Shown here: piece after piece, positions 47,033 to 58,470 of the stretch
Layout of the letters: the number at the start of each line of letters is the position of its first letter
How positions within the stretch are numbered: the stretch's first letter is position 1
NCBI GenBank assembly: GCA_017979445.1
Contig: CM030714.1
Location: 9,685,069 to 9,749,068 of the forward strand
From: Akebia trifoliata
Taxonomy: Eukaryota; Streptophyta; Magnoliopsida; Ranunculales; Lardizabalaceae
DNA: 64,000 nucleotides
Direction: 5' to 3'
Made by a program: the position numbers and the translations under genes
Notes under the pieces: model-generated
What the model saw: the letters and a program-made list of their open reading frames with translations, nothing else
Databases searched by the model: none
Told to the model about the DNA's origin: nothing

Positions 47033-49531
47033 TCACACATAATAGTTATAGAGTTCACGTATATTGATCGGAGAACTAATACTTTCGTCGCCATCTAGTA
47101 GTTTTTTTGCAACAATGGCATTTGTAGCTTCCGTAGGATGGTATGCATCCCAAAACATGTATTTCGATCGATCCTTGCACAAGACAGAACTTGTTTTTGT
47201 GTCCTTTCCCTTAAAGCAAATGAATGGTGGGAAGTTACCACCACAACATGGATCATTCACATTCTCAAACCCTAACAATGTCAACAAAAAAAAATTATTG
47301 TTACATATGGTATTATTATCTCAGATTTTAATTTTTCGATTTGGGAGTGTATGATTGCAGAGAAAACATTTTCTCAAAAGATCAATTCACATGAAAATTG
47401 TTTTCCTTGGTACATTAATTGACAAGATATTTCCACTCACAGTGTCAAAATCATTTTCTTGCAAAAAAATAATTTTCTATAAAAATGTGCAATCATAAAT
47501 CTGCAAATTCAAATGTTTGAGGAAAGCCAGTTGTCTCTCGATTTTTTTGTGCAACCATACAAAAGTCGAGTGAAATAGATTGAAGATATGAAGCTCACCA
47601 TATTGTCGATAATTTTGTATGATCCTCGTGACAATGTCATAAGAATTCGCGTACACAAAAATAGCCTCAGGTCCCAATTCTTGATTTAATTGATATAGTA
47701 TCTCACTAAGCTTCTTATTGTAGCCTTGGATCAATTCATTTGCCTCGAAAGAGCATTTCCCATTCAGTATTAGTTTGATGGCGCGAACAAATGGTATGCA
47801 TCCAAGAGGTCCAACACCAACTACAAGGAATTTCCGAGCTCCTAATTCGTGCAATCGCTTCACACAAATATTTTTAAAAAAATGTTAATAATATGAGATC
47901 AAAAAATGATAATTTCTAGATGCTTAAAATCATCTAGAAATTTGGATGATTTTCTACCTTGAGTTGTAGGGTCAAGTTTGAAACCATGAAATCTTGAAGC
48001 ATAGAAGGGGAAACCTTGTCTTCCCCGAAAAATGGAACCGACGGTTGAAGGTAGTTCAAGACATCGTTTGAACCAGTTGTAATGGAGAAGATTGCCCCTT
48101 TCAAGAACTCCTTGGTATCATTCTCTCCCACCATAGTCACCATGGAAGCTCGATTTCGTTCAAAAAAGTTGATTTGTTCTGTTAATGGCACTCTTCCTAC
48201 CTGTGGTCAACTAGTTATATATCAATTAAAACCATTCAAATTACAATTACAAACCAGAAAGATCATTGATAATTGCTTCACATTTACTTACAAAGAAGGT
48301 TCCAGTCTCATCCAAGATCCCTGAAGCACCTGAGGCGTAATTAACACCTTCAAAAATTGCATCACCATGAGTACTTGGAGCTAGATAAGGTGGAGGAAAT
48401 GACTTTGCTCCAAGAGCTTCTCCTGAATGAATCATTCCTTGTGAAAATTTAAAAATGAGGATTTTACGCTTTACCTAATTAATTAACACCATAAATAAAT
48501 TAAAATGAGTTATGGTGAATATCCATCTATCGATCAAAATTGCACGATAGTTCTCGTAAGTATGAAAGCGTAGATGAAATCATGAAAAAGAAGAATAAAA
48601 GAACACAATAGGATTTGTGGTTTATAAATGCCTGGCTACATCCAGATATGAGATGAGAGTGATTAACTATCTTTAACAAGAAAATTATAGTCCGGAATTT
48701 CTCCAAATACTGCTGTCTATCCTCAGGAACCTAGAAACCCTATTTCTCAATTTGATTTCTCTTTGATAAACAAGTAATTATTATCATTATCATGAAAGCC
48801 GTATCTCAAGGATTTGGGACTAGCCAAACAAATCCTATTCCTCCATTCCAGACTGTTTAGACTCTAGAGTCTAGTCCTTTGTTATTGAAAGAGTGTTCAT
48901 ATTTACTTGCATTATTAATTTTATTCCTTTGATAGACAAGTACCACACACACACACACACAGATATAGGGACGGGTTTGGGGGACATCTAGAACTGACAA
49001 CTATTTTTACACAACCACCTGGATGCTATCTATTTTTTTCAATGTTTTCTACAACACTGCCAGATACCGTTGGATCTTGTAAAATAGATGGCATTCGAGA
49101 GATGTAAAAATAGTTGTCACCTGTGTATATTCAAAACAAGTTCATAACGACCCCGAATTTGGATACAAGTGTTCAATACTTTACAAACAAAATACATTTG
49201 ATGCTGATCAATCACCTACTAACATTTCTCGATGAATCAGATGAAACGTTCATGTTGCATGGAACGAAAAATGCATATATTTGTTACCTATTATATCGGA
49301 TATGGTTCGACCGTTGGTGAATCTTCCGGTGGGTTGTCCACCGGAAGGTGCAAAGTCGATGCCATAAGGAGGACTGTCAGCCTTGGATAGAGTAAATAAA
49401 TAGTCATTATTTCCTACATCAACTAAAGAGTCTCCAAACACAAAAGAAGTGAAAGAAACACTAGAACAAATATGCAAGGAGAGAACAATAAAGAAGATGA
49501 AGAGAGAAGAAGAAGCCTTAAGCAGCTCCAT
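47033..49531 (-). CDS. GDSL esterase/lipase, five exons, 371 aa
   Basis: Secreted SGNH/GDSL-type serine hydrolase acting on ester bonds; the substrate is unknown. Exons: 49531-49288, 48422-48292, 48200-47958, 47857-47599, 47271-47033, all GT..AG with phases that join (1, 0, 0, 1). Residues 1 to about 25 form a signal peptide ([15 protein letters not shown]). Block I is [11 protein letters not shown] with Ser35, block II Gly is in NYASGASG (about 113-116), block III is GSNDVLNY with Asn170, and block V is [10 protein letters not shown] with Asp334 and His337, so all catalytic residues are present. The length and five-exon layout match typical plant members. The start is the ATG at 49531, since the codon two triplets upstream in the open frame is TTG. 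Intron 1 (865 bp) contains a small MITE. By style it is close to the Arabidopsis At5g41890 type. Confidence 0.92.
48995..49119. mobile_element. Small MITE in intron 1 of the GDSL gene
   Basis: TGACAACTATTTTTACACAA at the left and TGTAAAAATAGTTGTCA at the right are inverted copies. Inner parts GATGCTATCTATTTT and AAAATAGATGGCATT also pair, so the 125-bp element folds into a long stem. No clear target duplication. A (CA)n tract lies just left, at about 48943-48961. Confidence 0.65.
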
Positions 49532-50260
49532 TGTCAAGGGAGCAAACCCTATTTTTCAAATATTTATTAACGGCTAGTCCAGTACGGAAACGGAGTTGGT
49601 TTTTTTTTTTTTTTTTTATTTTTTATGACGGTAGTACTTGGAGAAACACAGTTTGCATGAACTGTTGAGTTGAGGCTGATGACATCTTTGAACATTTCTC
49701 CAAGGAATCAGTCTAAGACATTTGAAATCCTAGGATGACGGTTGGAATCTTGAATCTAGATCATGTACTTCAAGGAGTAGGGTAGCTTCTAAACCCCAGG
49801 TTTCCAAACTAATGGTCAGACTTAATCAGTGATTTTAGCCATTGGATTCAAGAATATTTTTTTTAATATTAGGCTATCTAAACTGTACTCTAGGTGGGTG
49901 GTTCCATGCCCAAATTTATGAATTATATTATACTAGTGAATGTTGTTGACATGTGCTTGTGTTCCTTACATGTTGAATTTTCTTCACATGTTGAAAATTA
50001 AATATTTGTCGGTACAATCAAAATACAATTTTAAAAAAATTCATGGGATAAATTGACATTGTGAAATTGCAATTATATCGAGATTATCAAATTAATATTT
50101 GTACATGTGTTGGTCACATGCTACAAATTTACCAGAAAAGAGTGGAAGAAGAATTCATGTATGAGAATGAGTCCTAGATAAACTACATGATCAAACCAGG
50201 TTCATCATCTATCATCACATAATCATTTAGAACTCTCGAAAAGTATTTAGTGCCCATTTC
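49532..50260. other. Upstream of the GDSL gene, no gene seen
   Basis: Promoter side of the minus-strand GDSL gene. A T-run of 21 bases is at about 49597-49617. The rest is AT-rich without a recognised element. Confidence 0.4.
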
Positions 50261-50774
50261 GATCAACTAGTTTCAACAATACTATTGTGACGTTACAGAT
50301 GTACAGGATCAAGTGATTTTGTGGTCATCTGTCGGTACTTGTGAATTTGGGGGCACAAAAAGAGGTATGCCATTTGTTACTCAACCCGCAGTAGTGGATT
50401 AACGAATGCAACAAGCAGAAGTCAAGATAAAAGGTCTTAGTCTCAGAAGAGATGCAACATTACGAGCCATTCGTAGAAGTGGTATAGTATTAAGTTTCGT
50501 ACGAGACATAACCCCTATGCCACATAATGGATGTAGACCTCCTAAAAAAAGACGTGTGTAGAAATAAGAATTGAACAGATTTCAAGAGAAATAAATGATT
50601 CAATGATCTGATCAAATAATATTACTATGCTTCGAGAGGCAGTAGCAGTATCTACTCGTACACTACAGTGGAAGTGTGTCGAATCAAGAGTAGACAATAA
50701 GTGTCTTTATTATGGCCATTTTATTCTATCTCCGCTTATGAAGGGTCAAGCCGATATGATAAGCATCGTGATGC
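50261..50774 (+). pseudogene. Nuclear insertion of plastid DNA: rps11 3' part and rpoA 5' part
   Basis: About 50261-50561 is a decayed piece of plastid rps11 (ribosomal protein S11). It can be followed through TTTCAACAATACTATTGT and ends with the intact tail [14 protein letters not shown] and TAG at 50559-50561. About 20 bases are missing near 50396, and TAA interrupts the frame there. After the usual spacer of about 65 bp, 50627-50774 is the start of rpoA (plastid RNA polymerase alpha): M at 50627, then [20 protein letters not shown] and [11 protein letters not shown]. The gene order rps11-rpoA is that of the plastid genome, so this is one transferred fragment (NUPT). It is not expected to be expressed. 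Confidence 0.9.
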
Positions 50775-51760
50775 ATGACTTGCAGTGGCGGAGGAACTGA
50801 CTTGGCTTGAGCTTGAGAAAAAATATGGATGAGGCCTAACAACATACCTATCATTACAATTTAAATATGAGTCAAATTTTAAACCCCAACTAAGTCAACT
50901 GACCATCCTTTGAAAAAAGGAAAAAATAGAAAAGAAAAGAAAGATATATCGAAACCACAATAACCAGAGAACTCACACATAAAAATGAAGTAAAATAAAT
51001 AAATACTTAAAAGATTCTAAAAAATGTTCTTTAAAAAAATGCCTAATTATAAAAGAATTTTAGATATCATTTTCCAAAAAAAAATTTCCTAATTGCAGGT
51101 TGACCATGTCTGTCGACAAATTAGAATAACCCATGTGTCAAATGAAACTTTTAAATGATAATTTCAAAAAAATTAAATTCATTATTTTTAAAATATCAAT
51201 TAAGATAATTTTGAAGATAGTTTTATTATTAATTAACCATCTAACATGATTGGTGGGATTGTGAATGGTAATTTAAAAATTATATATAATAAGAAGATTT
51301 TGAAGTTTAATACAAATAGAAAGTTATTTTTGTAATTTTCAAAAATAAACTAACAAACATGGTTTTATATCTAAACATGGGATTTAGGTTGAAGTGGTTT
51401 CAAGATCAATTTGGGTCAGACCCAAGTGGATAATTTGTTAGTTGGTGATTTGGGCCTAGCCTAAGGCCCAATAGAAGTTCCATCATCTTAACACATAATC
51501 TCCAGCCTATTTAAAACTAAACCCATAGCTGTCATCGCCCCTCTTGCAAGGAAGTCTTGAGAAATATTATCAACTTAGAATCCCTATTAACCACCAAACG
51601 ATAACTTGTCTAGGAATTAAAAAGGACAAAAAAAGAAAAGTATTTCTACAATCAATTCTCTCCACTAAATTAAATGAAAAAAATAATACTTAAATAGATT
51701 AACAAAAAATATTCATTTTGGGTGTTTTTTTTGAAATATTAAACCTATGATTCATAGATT
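50775..51760. other. Intergenic, no gene seen
   Basis: AT-rich spacer with many A-runs and no recognisable element boundary. Confidence 0.4.
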
Positions 51761-51769
51761 CCTAAAGAG

Positions 51770-52094
51770 GTGTCCCGTTCACCGAGCCAATGCCCTTGTC
51801 CCATATGGATTAGAAGTTTTCGATTATTAGGATGATCTCTATGGTGAGGAGACTATCCTCACAAAAAATCAGCCCAATCTGATACTTCTAATCCTATCAA
51901 AAGTGGTTTAGAATTGTGGACCATCCATTTTTTACAGTTAATCTGTAAATCTCTTTTGATGATTTGGCTGATTTTTTGTGAGGATGATCTTCTCACCATA
52001 AAAGTCATCCTCACAAAAAATCAGCCAAATCCGAAATTTTTAACTCATATAGGACAAATTTTAACTCCCTAACGTTGGCTGTCAAACGCTACCC
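51770..52094. mobile_element. Palindromic double-hairpin MITE, diverged copy
   Basis: Left GTGTCCCGTTCACCGAGCCA, right GTCAAACGCTACCC, with two hairpins: GAGGATGATCTTCTCACC.. in the right one and GATGATCTCTATGGTGAGG in the left. The centre includes ATTGTGGACCATCC. More diverged than the cluster at 28.5-30.2 kb, and with no long TA tract remaining, so probably an older insertion. Confidence 0.7.
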
Positions 52095-52099
52095 TTTAT

Positions 52100-52470
52100 T
52101 TAGATATGTAATGTATGTCTATGTTTTATACATCAAATTGGTTACTTGATCCATTCCAAATCCTATCGAATAATCATGGGATCGCATTTGGATCCAAATA
52201 CTTAGATCCAATAAAAATCAAATAAAGATTGGATTCAAATTGGGCCATACACGATTTTTATTTATAAAATCTAACTAAACTTTATACAGGCTTGATCCGG
52301 ATACGATCCAATAAGATATCAGATAGAAACTTTATTGGATCAAATCCTTATCAAAATCCAAAACATCGATCCAAACCTAGAATTATCATATCAGAATTAA
52401 TCGGATTTCAGGTCTGATTGGATCCATTGACAGCCCTAGCTCCGAATCCGATCCATTGACAGCTTTATAA
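52100..52470. repeat. GATCC-rich repeat remnant
   Basis: Phrases TTACTTGATCCATTCCAAAT, AATAAGATATCAGATAG and GATCCATTGACAGCCCTA. The last looks like an inverted hAT-type end (TAGGGCTGTCAATGGATC), and a second such end, ATCCATTGACAGC, follows at 52449. Related text is at 880-985 and 38510-38870. Confidence 0.45.
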
Positions 52471-53140
52471 ACAGACAAGTGGCAGAAGATCTGAAAAACA
52501 GTGTCATGTAGGTACTTCACTCCCAGGTGTACAGGATCTAGACTAAGGGAACTTGGACTGGTTCCTCAAGAATAATAAATTTACTAAAATACCCCTCCAC
52601 CGTATTTCCTTGATTTGGTGCCCTGCTCCTGTTGTCAGGTGGGGAAAAACCAGTTTTCTTTCTTCAATTTGGACAAAACAGCTACAAGAAACTGGAAAAA
52701 TGATGTCCCATCATCAGTTTTTCTAAACAAAATAATATTAAAACTGAGGAACCTTTGTCTTCTCTTTTCTCTGTGCATTCTAATTCAGATGTGGGCCATA
52801 GCTAGAATAAAAAAATCTGATTGATTTCGAAAAATGCACCTATTGAACAACAACTATTACACAGCCAACAAAGAAAACATTTTTGAAGAAAACTAAGTTT
52901 CCAGAAAATGATCTTGAGAAAATAGAATTCCAAATAGATGTTTCTGGGTGCTGGATAACACACATAGGAAAAAAAAGTCAAAAGAAAGTTGAATTTTAGA
53001 TCTTCGGGTAGGGTTGTCAGAATTTGTTTCGCAGAAATTAGCTTAAGGGGGTCTGGTTGGAAAATATTTTCCTTTTTATGGTTAGAAAAGTGGTTTCTTG
53101 AACAAAATGATTTTCTTGATAAAATGCATGAGGAAATGTA
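52471..53140. other. Intergenic, no gene seen
   Basis: Two open frames (52615-52824 plus, 52802-53245 minus) have no recognisable domain or codon pattern. Nothing called. Confidence 0.4.
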
Positions 53141-53314
53141 GAGTCGTGCTGGAGTGATCTTAAGATTGGACTTCATATTGCATATCCTGACGTGAAAGTG
53201 GATTGGAACATAGATGCTTTTCACTTGTATCTCGAGGAAATGCATCTATGATTCCCATACACTTCACGTCAGGATGTGCAATGTGAGGTCTAATCTCAGG
53301 TCACTTCAGCATTA
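53141..53314. repeat. Long imperfect hairpin, unassigned
   Basis: The left arm 53141-53217 and right arm 53242-53314 pair over about 73 bases with scattered mismatches. CATATCCTGACGTGAA pairs with TTCACGTCAGGATGTG, ACATAGATGC with GCATCTATG, and TGCTGGAGTGATCTTAAGAT with the complement at the far end. The loop is about 24 bases (TTTTCACTTGTATCTCGAGG...). The shape is that of a microRNA precursor or a short foldback MITE. No terminal duplication was seen, and no known plant microRNA was recognised. Confidence 0.8.
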
Positions 53315-53597
53315 TTTGGAAATATATCCTCAACCTGACTAATGGTAGTATGGGGACCACATAGAGATCCCCTATTAAACAAAATAAATTAGTTTTGAGG
53401 TACAATTTTGTACTAGGTTCACGAAATACATTGAACCTGTACTAACCAATTTGCAAATTCAAACATCTCGATTTGATGAATTTTGTCATTATATTTTACC
53501 TGTAATTTGCATGCTTGAATTAAATATATGCATAACTATACCACTGGGGAGCCAAAAAATGGATTATATCTGTCTACCCCTATGAACCAGATTTTAT

Positions 53598-54095
53598 TAG
53601 GGGTATTCAAACAGAGAACCAAACCAAACCGAGAGTTTTGGGGTGGTTTGGAACAAGGTGCGGTTTGGTTTCGAATTACAAAAATGGAAATCAATCAATT
53701 TGGTTCAGTTCTCGGATCAAGCTTGTATAGAACCGAACTCTTATGCAATAAATAAATATATGTGTATATAATAATTATTATGAATTATTTTAGGAGTTAG
53801 GACATAAATTAATGATCTTTTATGAATAAACTAATGACTTTTTATAGATAGATTAGTGATTTATTGTATGAAATTTTATATTTTCTATATGTTCATTTTT
53901 TAATTAAATAATGGTACTTGCAATTTATGGAATATTGGCAACCTATAGAATCGAACCGAACCAAACCGACTTTAGTTTGGTTTGGATTGGTTTTGTACTA
54001 TGGAATTTGATTCGGTTCTGGTTCTTATTTAGTAGAACCAACCTATGTTGGTTTGATTCCAATTTGACCTCAAACCGAACCAAGTTGCACCCCCA
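53598..54095. mobile_element. hAT-type MITE with 8-bp duplication GATTTTAT
   Basis: 498 bp, starting TAGGGGTATTC and ending TTGCACCCCCA, with GATTTTAT on both sides (53590-53597 and 54096-54103). The 8-bp duplication and the TAGGGG..CCCCA ends are typical of hAT elements. The interior has AACCAAACCAAACCG and GGTTTGGTT phrases and no transposase. Confidence 0.8.
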
Positions 54096-54770
54096 GATTT
54101 TATCTATTGTGACAAATCATGAACTTGAATTTGAACGAAACGAGTTGATGAACCAGGTAACCTAGTACTTGTGCTTAAAGATTTTAGACATCACTTTTTT
54201 TTTTTTTGTGAAATATACATTGGGTTTTTTTTAAAAATGACATCTAAAGTGCAGCTTTCACAGGTAGAGGGATCTTGCCAAAATGTGTGAGACTTTAGAT
54301 GTTGATCTATATATGAACTTTAGAAATCGATTTTAGGGAAAATCAATGTCTGAAACCCCCTTTCACGCACATTTTTTCAATAGAAGAATATTCATCATTT
54401 AAAAAGTGATGTCTAAAGTCTTTTTTATTCTAGTGATAAGAAAAGAATTTAATGTTTCATTGGATCGTTCAACTTATACTCATATTTGGAAATATACTCT
54501 CAGACCCGACTAATAGTAGTATGGGGACCACATAGAGATCCCCTAATTGAACAAAATAAATTAGTTTTGAGGTATAATGTTGTACTAGGTTCATGGAATA
54601 CATCGAACCCGTACTAACCAATTTGCAAATTCAAACATCTCGATTTGATGAATTTTGTCATTATATTGTATTTGTAATTTGCATGCTTGAATTAAATATA
54701 TGCACAATCGTACCACACTGAGGAACCAAAAAAGAATTATATCTGTCTACCCCTATGGACCAAATTTTAT

Positions 54771-55290
54771 TAGGGTTGCAACTTGGTCCTGTTCAAACAG
54801 AGAACCAAACCAAACCGAGAGCTTTGGGATAGGGTGGTTTGGTTTGGTTTGGAACAAGTTGCAGTTTAGTTTCGAATTACAAAAATGGAGAATTGATTAA
54901 TATGGTTCAATTCTCATATCAAGCTTGTATAGAACCGAATTCTTATGCAATAAATAAATATATATGTGTTTATGCTAATTATTATGAATTATTTTAGGAG
55001 TTAAGCCATAGGCTAATGATCTTTTATGGATAAACTAATGAATTTTTATAAATATATTAGTGATTTATTGTATGAAATTTTATATTTATTATATATTTAT
55101 TTTTTCATTAAACAATGTTACTTACAATTTAAAGAATATTGGCAACTTATAGAAGCAAACCGATTTTAGTTTGGTTTGGGTTAGTTTGGTTCCTATGGAA
55201 TTTGATTTGGTTCTTGTTCTTATTTAGTGGAACTGACTTATGTCGGTTTGATTCCAATTTGACCTCAAATTGAACCAAGTTGCACCCCTA
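54771..55290. mobile_element. hAT-type MITE, duplicated copy
   Basis: 520 bp, TAGGGTTGCAACTTGG at the left and CCAAGTTGCACCCCTA at the right, the best-preserved inverted ends of the family. Flanks are AATTTTAT and GATTTTAT (one mismatch). It was copied along with the surrounding tandem unit, not inserted separately. Confidence 0.8.
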
Positions 55291-55690
55291 GATTTTATCT
55301 ATTGTGGCGAACCGAGAACTTGAATTTGAATGAAACAAGCCGATGAACCAGGTAACTTAGTACTTGTGTCTCAAAGATTTTAGACCTCGCTTTTTTTTTT
55401 TCTTTTTTCTTTTGTAAAATATACATTGGGTTTTTCAAAAAAATGACATCTAAAGTACAACTTTTGTAGATAGAGGGATCATGCCAAAATGTGTGACACT
55501 TTAGACATTGATTTATATATGAACTTTAGAAATCAATTTTACGGAAAATCAATGTCTAAAACCCCTTTTTACGCACATTTTTTCAATAGAAAAATATTCA
55601 TCATTTAAAAAGTGATGTCTAAAGTCTTTTTTGTTCCAGTGATGAGAAAAGAATTTAATGTTTCATTGGATCATTCAACTTATAATCATA

Positions 55691-57157
55691 TAATCCCCCC
55701 CCCGACAAGTGGGAGTAAAAATAGAAATTAAGAATAAGGTTTGTGTTTGTATATAATATAATTTTATCAATATATTTTTCAAAGTAATATTGTATAATGT
55801 TTGTCCCTACCATTTATGATTCGTCAGGTCAATTCATGAAACAATCCTCATCTACTCAATCTGAGAAACTTTTAGTCAAGCAAAGTTTTAGGTTTTGTAT
55901 GGTGATGAGTAAGAGTTTGATGATGTTCTTGTGAGATGTTTAGTATTCCTATTAAATTTTATGGTTTTGTATCAAATCTAATTCCTAATTCTCATTGCTT
56001 CACTATTTATCCAACAAAGAAGAATCGAACTTACGACGAGTTTAACATGAATTTGCTTCAAGTTCAACAATACTCACCCTTATCTCATTATAATAGAAAA
56101 GATATAATCCGTTAAATCTCCATAAATCATAGTATGATATTTGGAGTTGTAATTAGAATTTCTTGAAGAGGTTGGGTCAATGATAAAAATATTTCGAGGG
56201 CTAATTTGATACAAAATTAAATAATGGATTTAACTTAGAATTAAGGTTTTTTGCCATACATTTTCCAGAACATAAAGATCATGTTTATTTTTTTTTTTCT
56301 AAACCATTTTTAATGTCGTGCAACATGGAAAGGGCCCGTTATAACTGCCATTCAGCTTAACGGTTACCCAGAACACCATCGTAATTAATCAAGTTCAAGC
56401 AATATTGCTTCAAAAGAAATAGATTATAAATAACAGCATTTTATATACAATATTATATATAATCTAAAATTTATTTAAAAGCAAGGTCCAACTAATTTTT
56501 TAATGAAATTGGTTCAGTTAATGAGCCATCTGTTTATATGGATGTAACCTCTTCATGAAATTAAATGAAAGTAGTTTTAAGGGGAAAATACATAATTATT
56601 TTTTATATTTTTACTGAATTTAAATCGATCCAACCAAATTGAATTAGTGTCAAATTGTATGCACCCATTTAAATCGACACACACTTTCTTAGGCACTTTA
56701 ATTAATCCGAAACTTGGGAGGGGTAAGTTTCTGATTAATTGGATTAAATTTTAATATCAAATTAAGTTAATGTTTTTTAATGACGTTGTCGTGTAGATCT
56801 CACCAAGAATTTTGTAAATATTCTATCTTCTCACTTCAACAACTTTACTTAATTGGAAGTTAGTCGATTTTGATAAACAGTCAAATAAATGGTTTTCGTT
56901 AACATAATCAAGCATCACTATAGGCCATATTGGGTTACTATATTCTTGTAATAGCCGATTATTCGATGTGGGGTGACTGGTTGAGACTGAATAATTATGG
57001 AAAAATAAATTCCACATTTTGATTCACTAGGAAACATAAAAAAGAGCCATACAGGGTTTATATGTAGCATTGTTGTAATACTCGTTGAATTTAACCAATT
57101 TGATGGATTTAGAGGCAACTCAAGCTAAAACTCAATGGAGCCGGTTTCTTGAGTCAA
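55691..57157. other. Intergenic, no gene seen
   Basis: AT-rich spacer. Small open frames at 56823-57118 (minus) have no recognisable domain. Confidence 0.4.
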
Positions 57158-57165
57158 CATGAAAG

Positions 57166-57393
57166 CATGGTTTTTAAACTCAGTATTTCATCTCGTCTCA
57201 TCGAGGCCTGATACTGAGTCATCATGGACGAGTTTTCCGATACGTTTGAGACATCTCGTGAGTCAAATAAAAAAAATGAACGTGAGTCATAAATCTCGGT
57301 CAAAAAATGACTTTGTGAGTTGGTCTCGTTCAATTTTGATACCGAGTTAACTCGGACGATACGTCTTGGTCTCGGACGAGTTTAAAAACCATG
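57166..57393. mobile_element. MITE, 228 bp, ends CATGGTTTTTAAACTC
   Basis: CATGGTTTTTAAACTC at the left and GAGTTTAAAAACCATG at the right are perfect 16-bp inverted repeats. Flanking 8-mers CATGAAAG (57158-57165) and TATGAAAG (57394-57401) match at 7 of 8. The interior repeats TCTCG/GAGTC motifs. Related fragments are near 27715, 44370 and 61850. Confidence 0.8.
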
Positions 57394-57769
57394 TATGAAA
57401 GATTATCGAGCCAACTTCGCAACTTAGTGAAGTCAACTCGAAAATGAACCAAGTCAAATAAGAAGCTCGATTGAGTTATATATATTTTTTCGTGGAGATC
57501 ATACTGTAAATATTATAAACTTAAATATTCTTATTTGACTCTAATCAACTTGTAAGCTATTGACTTGAATCAACTAGATGGATATTTGAGTTGAATTGAG
57601 TTTTTCAAGTTTTTAAACTATCGTTTTTAATTTTCCGAGAAAAACATTTTTCACGTGCAACCATTCAAATCCTTTATGTTTAATAATACGCAATACCTTT
57701 TTTTTTTTTTTATCAAGGAGATTGAAGATGATTGAATTTGGGAAGAAAAAACTAGGGTTGTCCTTAGAG

Positions 57770-58462
57770 TAGGAGTGTCAATGGGTACTCATTTAATTGA
57801 AACTGAACTGAAATCGAGATCGAAAACCTTAGTTTCGGTTCCCTCTTTATTGGAACCGATTAGATTCAGGTTTCAAAACAGAATCGAACCAATAGGAATT
57901 GGAACCGTTAGGTTCTATCCAATGGAACCCACACCCACAGATACCTAGAACTGATTTATTTTGTCATTTCTTTTTATACTATTGATGATGTAAAGTGTTC
58001 TCTTATGTCAAAATTAATGCATGTTATGGAAAGTTATTAAATTTTCATACAAATTATTGATTGGAGCTTAAAAAATGAGTTATATCTTCTAAAAATCTAT
58101 TACTTTTAATTAAGATAAATTTTTATTTTAAAAAAAATCATTAATTTATTTATTTAATATAATAAATTATAGTTAAGTTAATAATTTTGTAGTTAATATG
58201 TTAATTTTTATAATTAAATTAATAATTTTATAGTTAATATGTTAAATTTTTTTTAAAGGAAACAAATTTTATAATCATTTAAAATATTTTTTTCTTATTC
58301 TATTTTTATGAATCGGAACCGATAGATACCTGTGTTTTTTGATAGTTCCGGATCTAATTTTATTTATTTTGGAATAGGACCCGGAACCGACAAGAATCTA
58401 AATTGAAATAAATATAATAATTCTAATTCTAAGTTCTAGGAACTGACCTACTGACACCCTTA
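57770..58462. mobile_element. hAT-like non-autonomous element, 693 bp
   Basis: Starts TAGGAGTGTCAATGGGTACT and ends TACTGACACCCTTA. Flanking 8-mers are CCTTAGAG (57762-57769) and CATTAGAG (58463-58470), 7 of 8 identical. Interior order matches the copy at 7986-8822. No transposase. Confidence 0.75.
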
Positions 58463-58470
58463 CATTAGAG

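Larger units (their letters stand above)
53315..55690. repeat. Tandem segmental duplication, units of 1169 and 1207 bp
   Basis: Unit 1 (53315-54483) and unit 2 (54484-55690) are collinear. Both open with TTTGGAAATATA.C.TC and GGGGACCACATAGAGATCCC and both close with AAAGAATTTAATGTTTCATT and TCATTCAACTTATAATCATA-type text. Each holds a hAT-type MITE at the same internal position. A C-run (9 C) follows the second unit. No genes. Confidence 0.9.

Noticed and set aside
52802..53245. 147-codon minus-strand open frame
   Set aside because: No recognisable domain, overlaps the 53141 hairpin, Phe/Ile/Ser-rich as expected for random AT-rich DNA.
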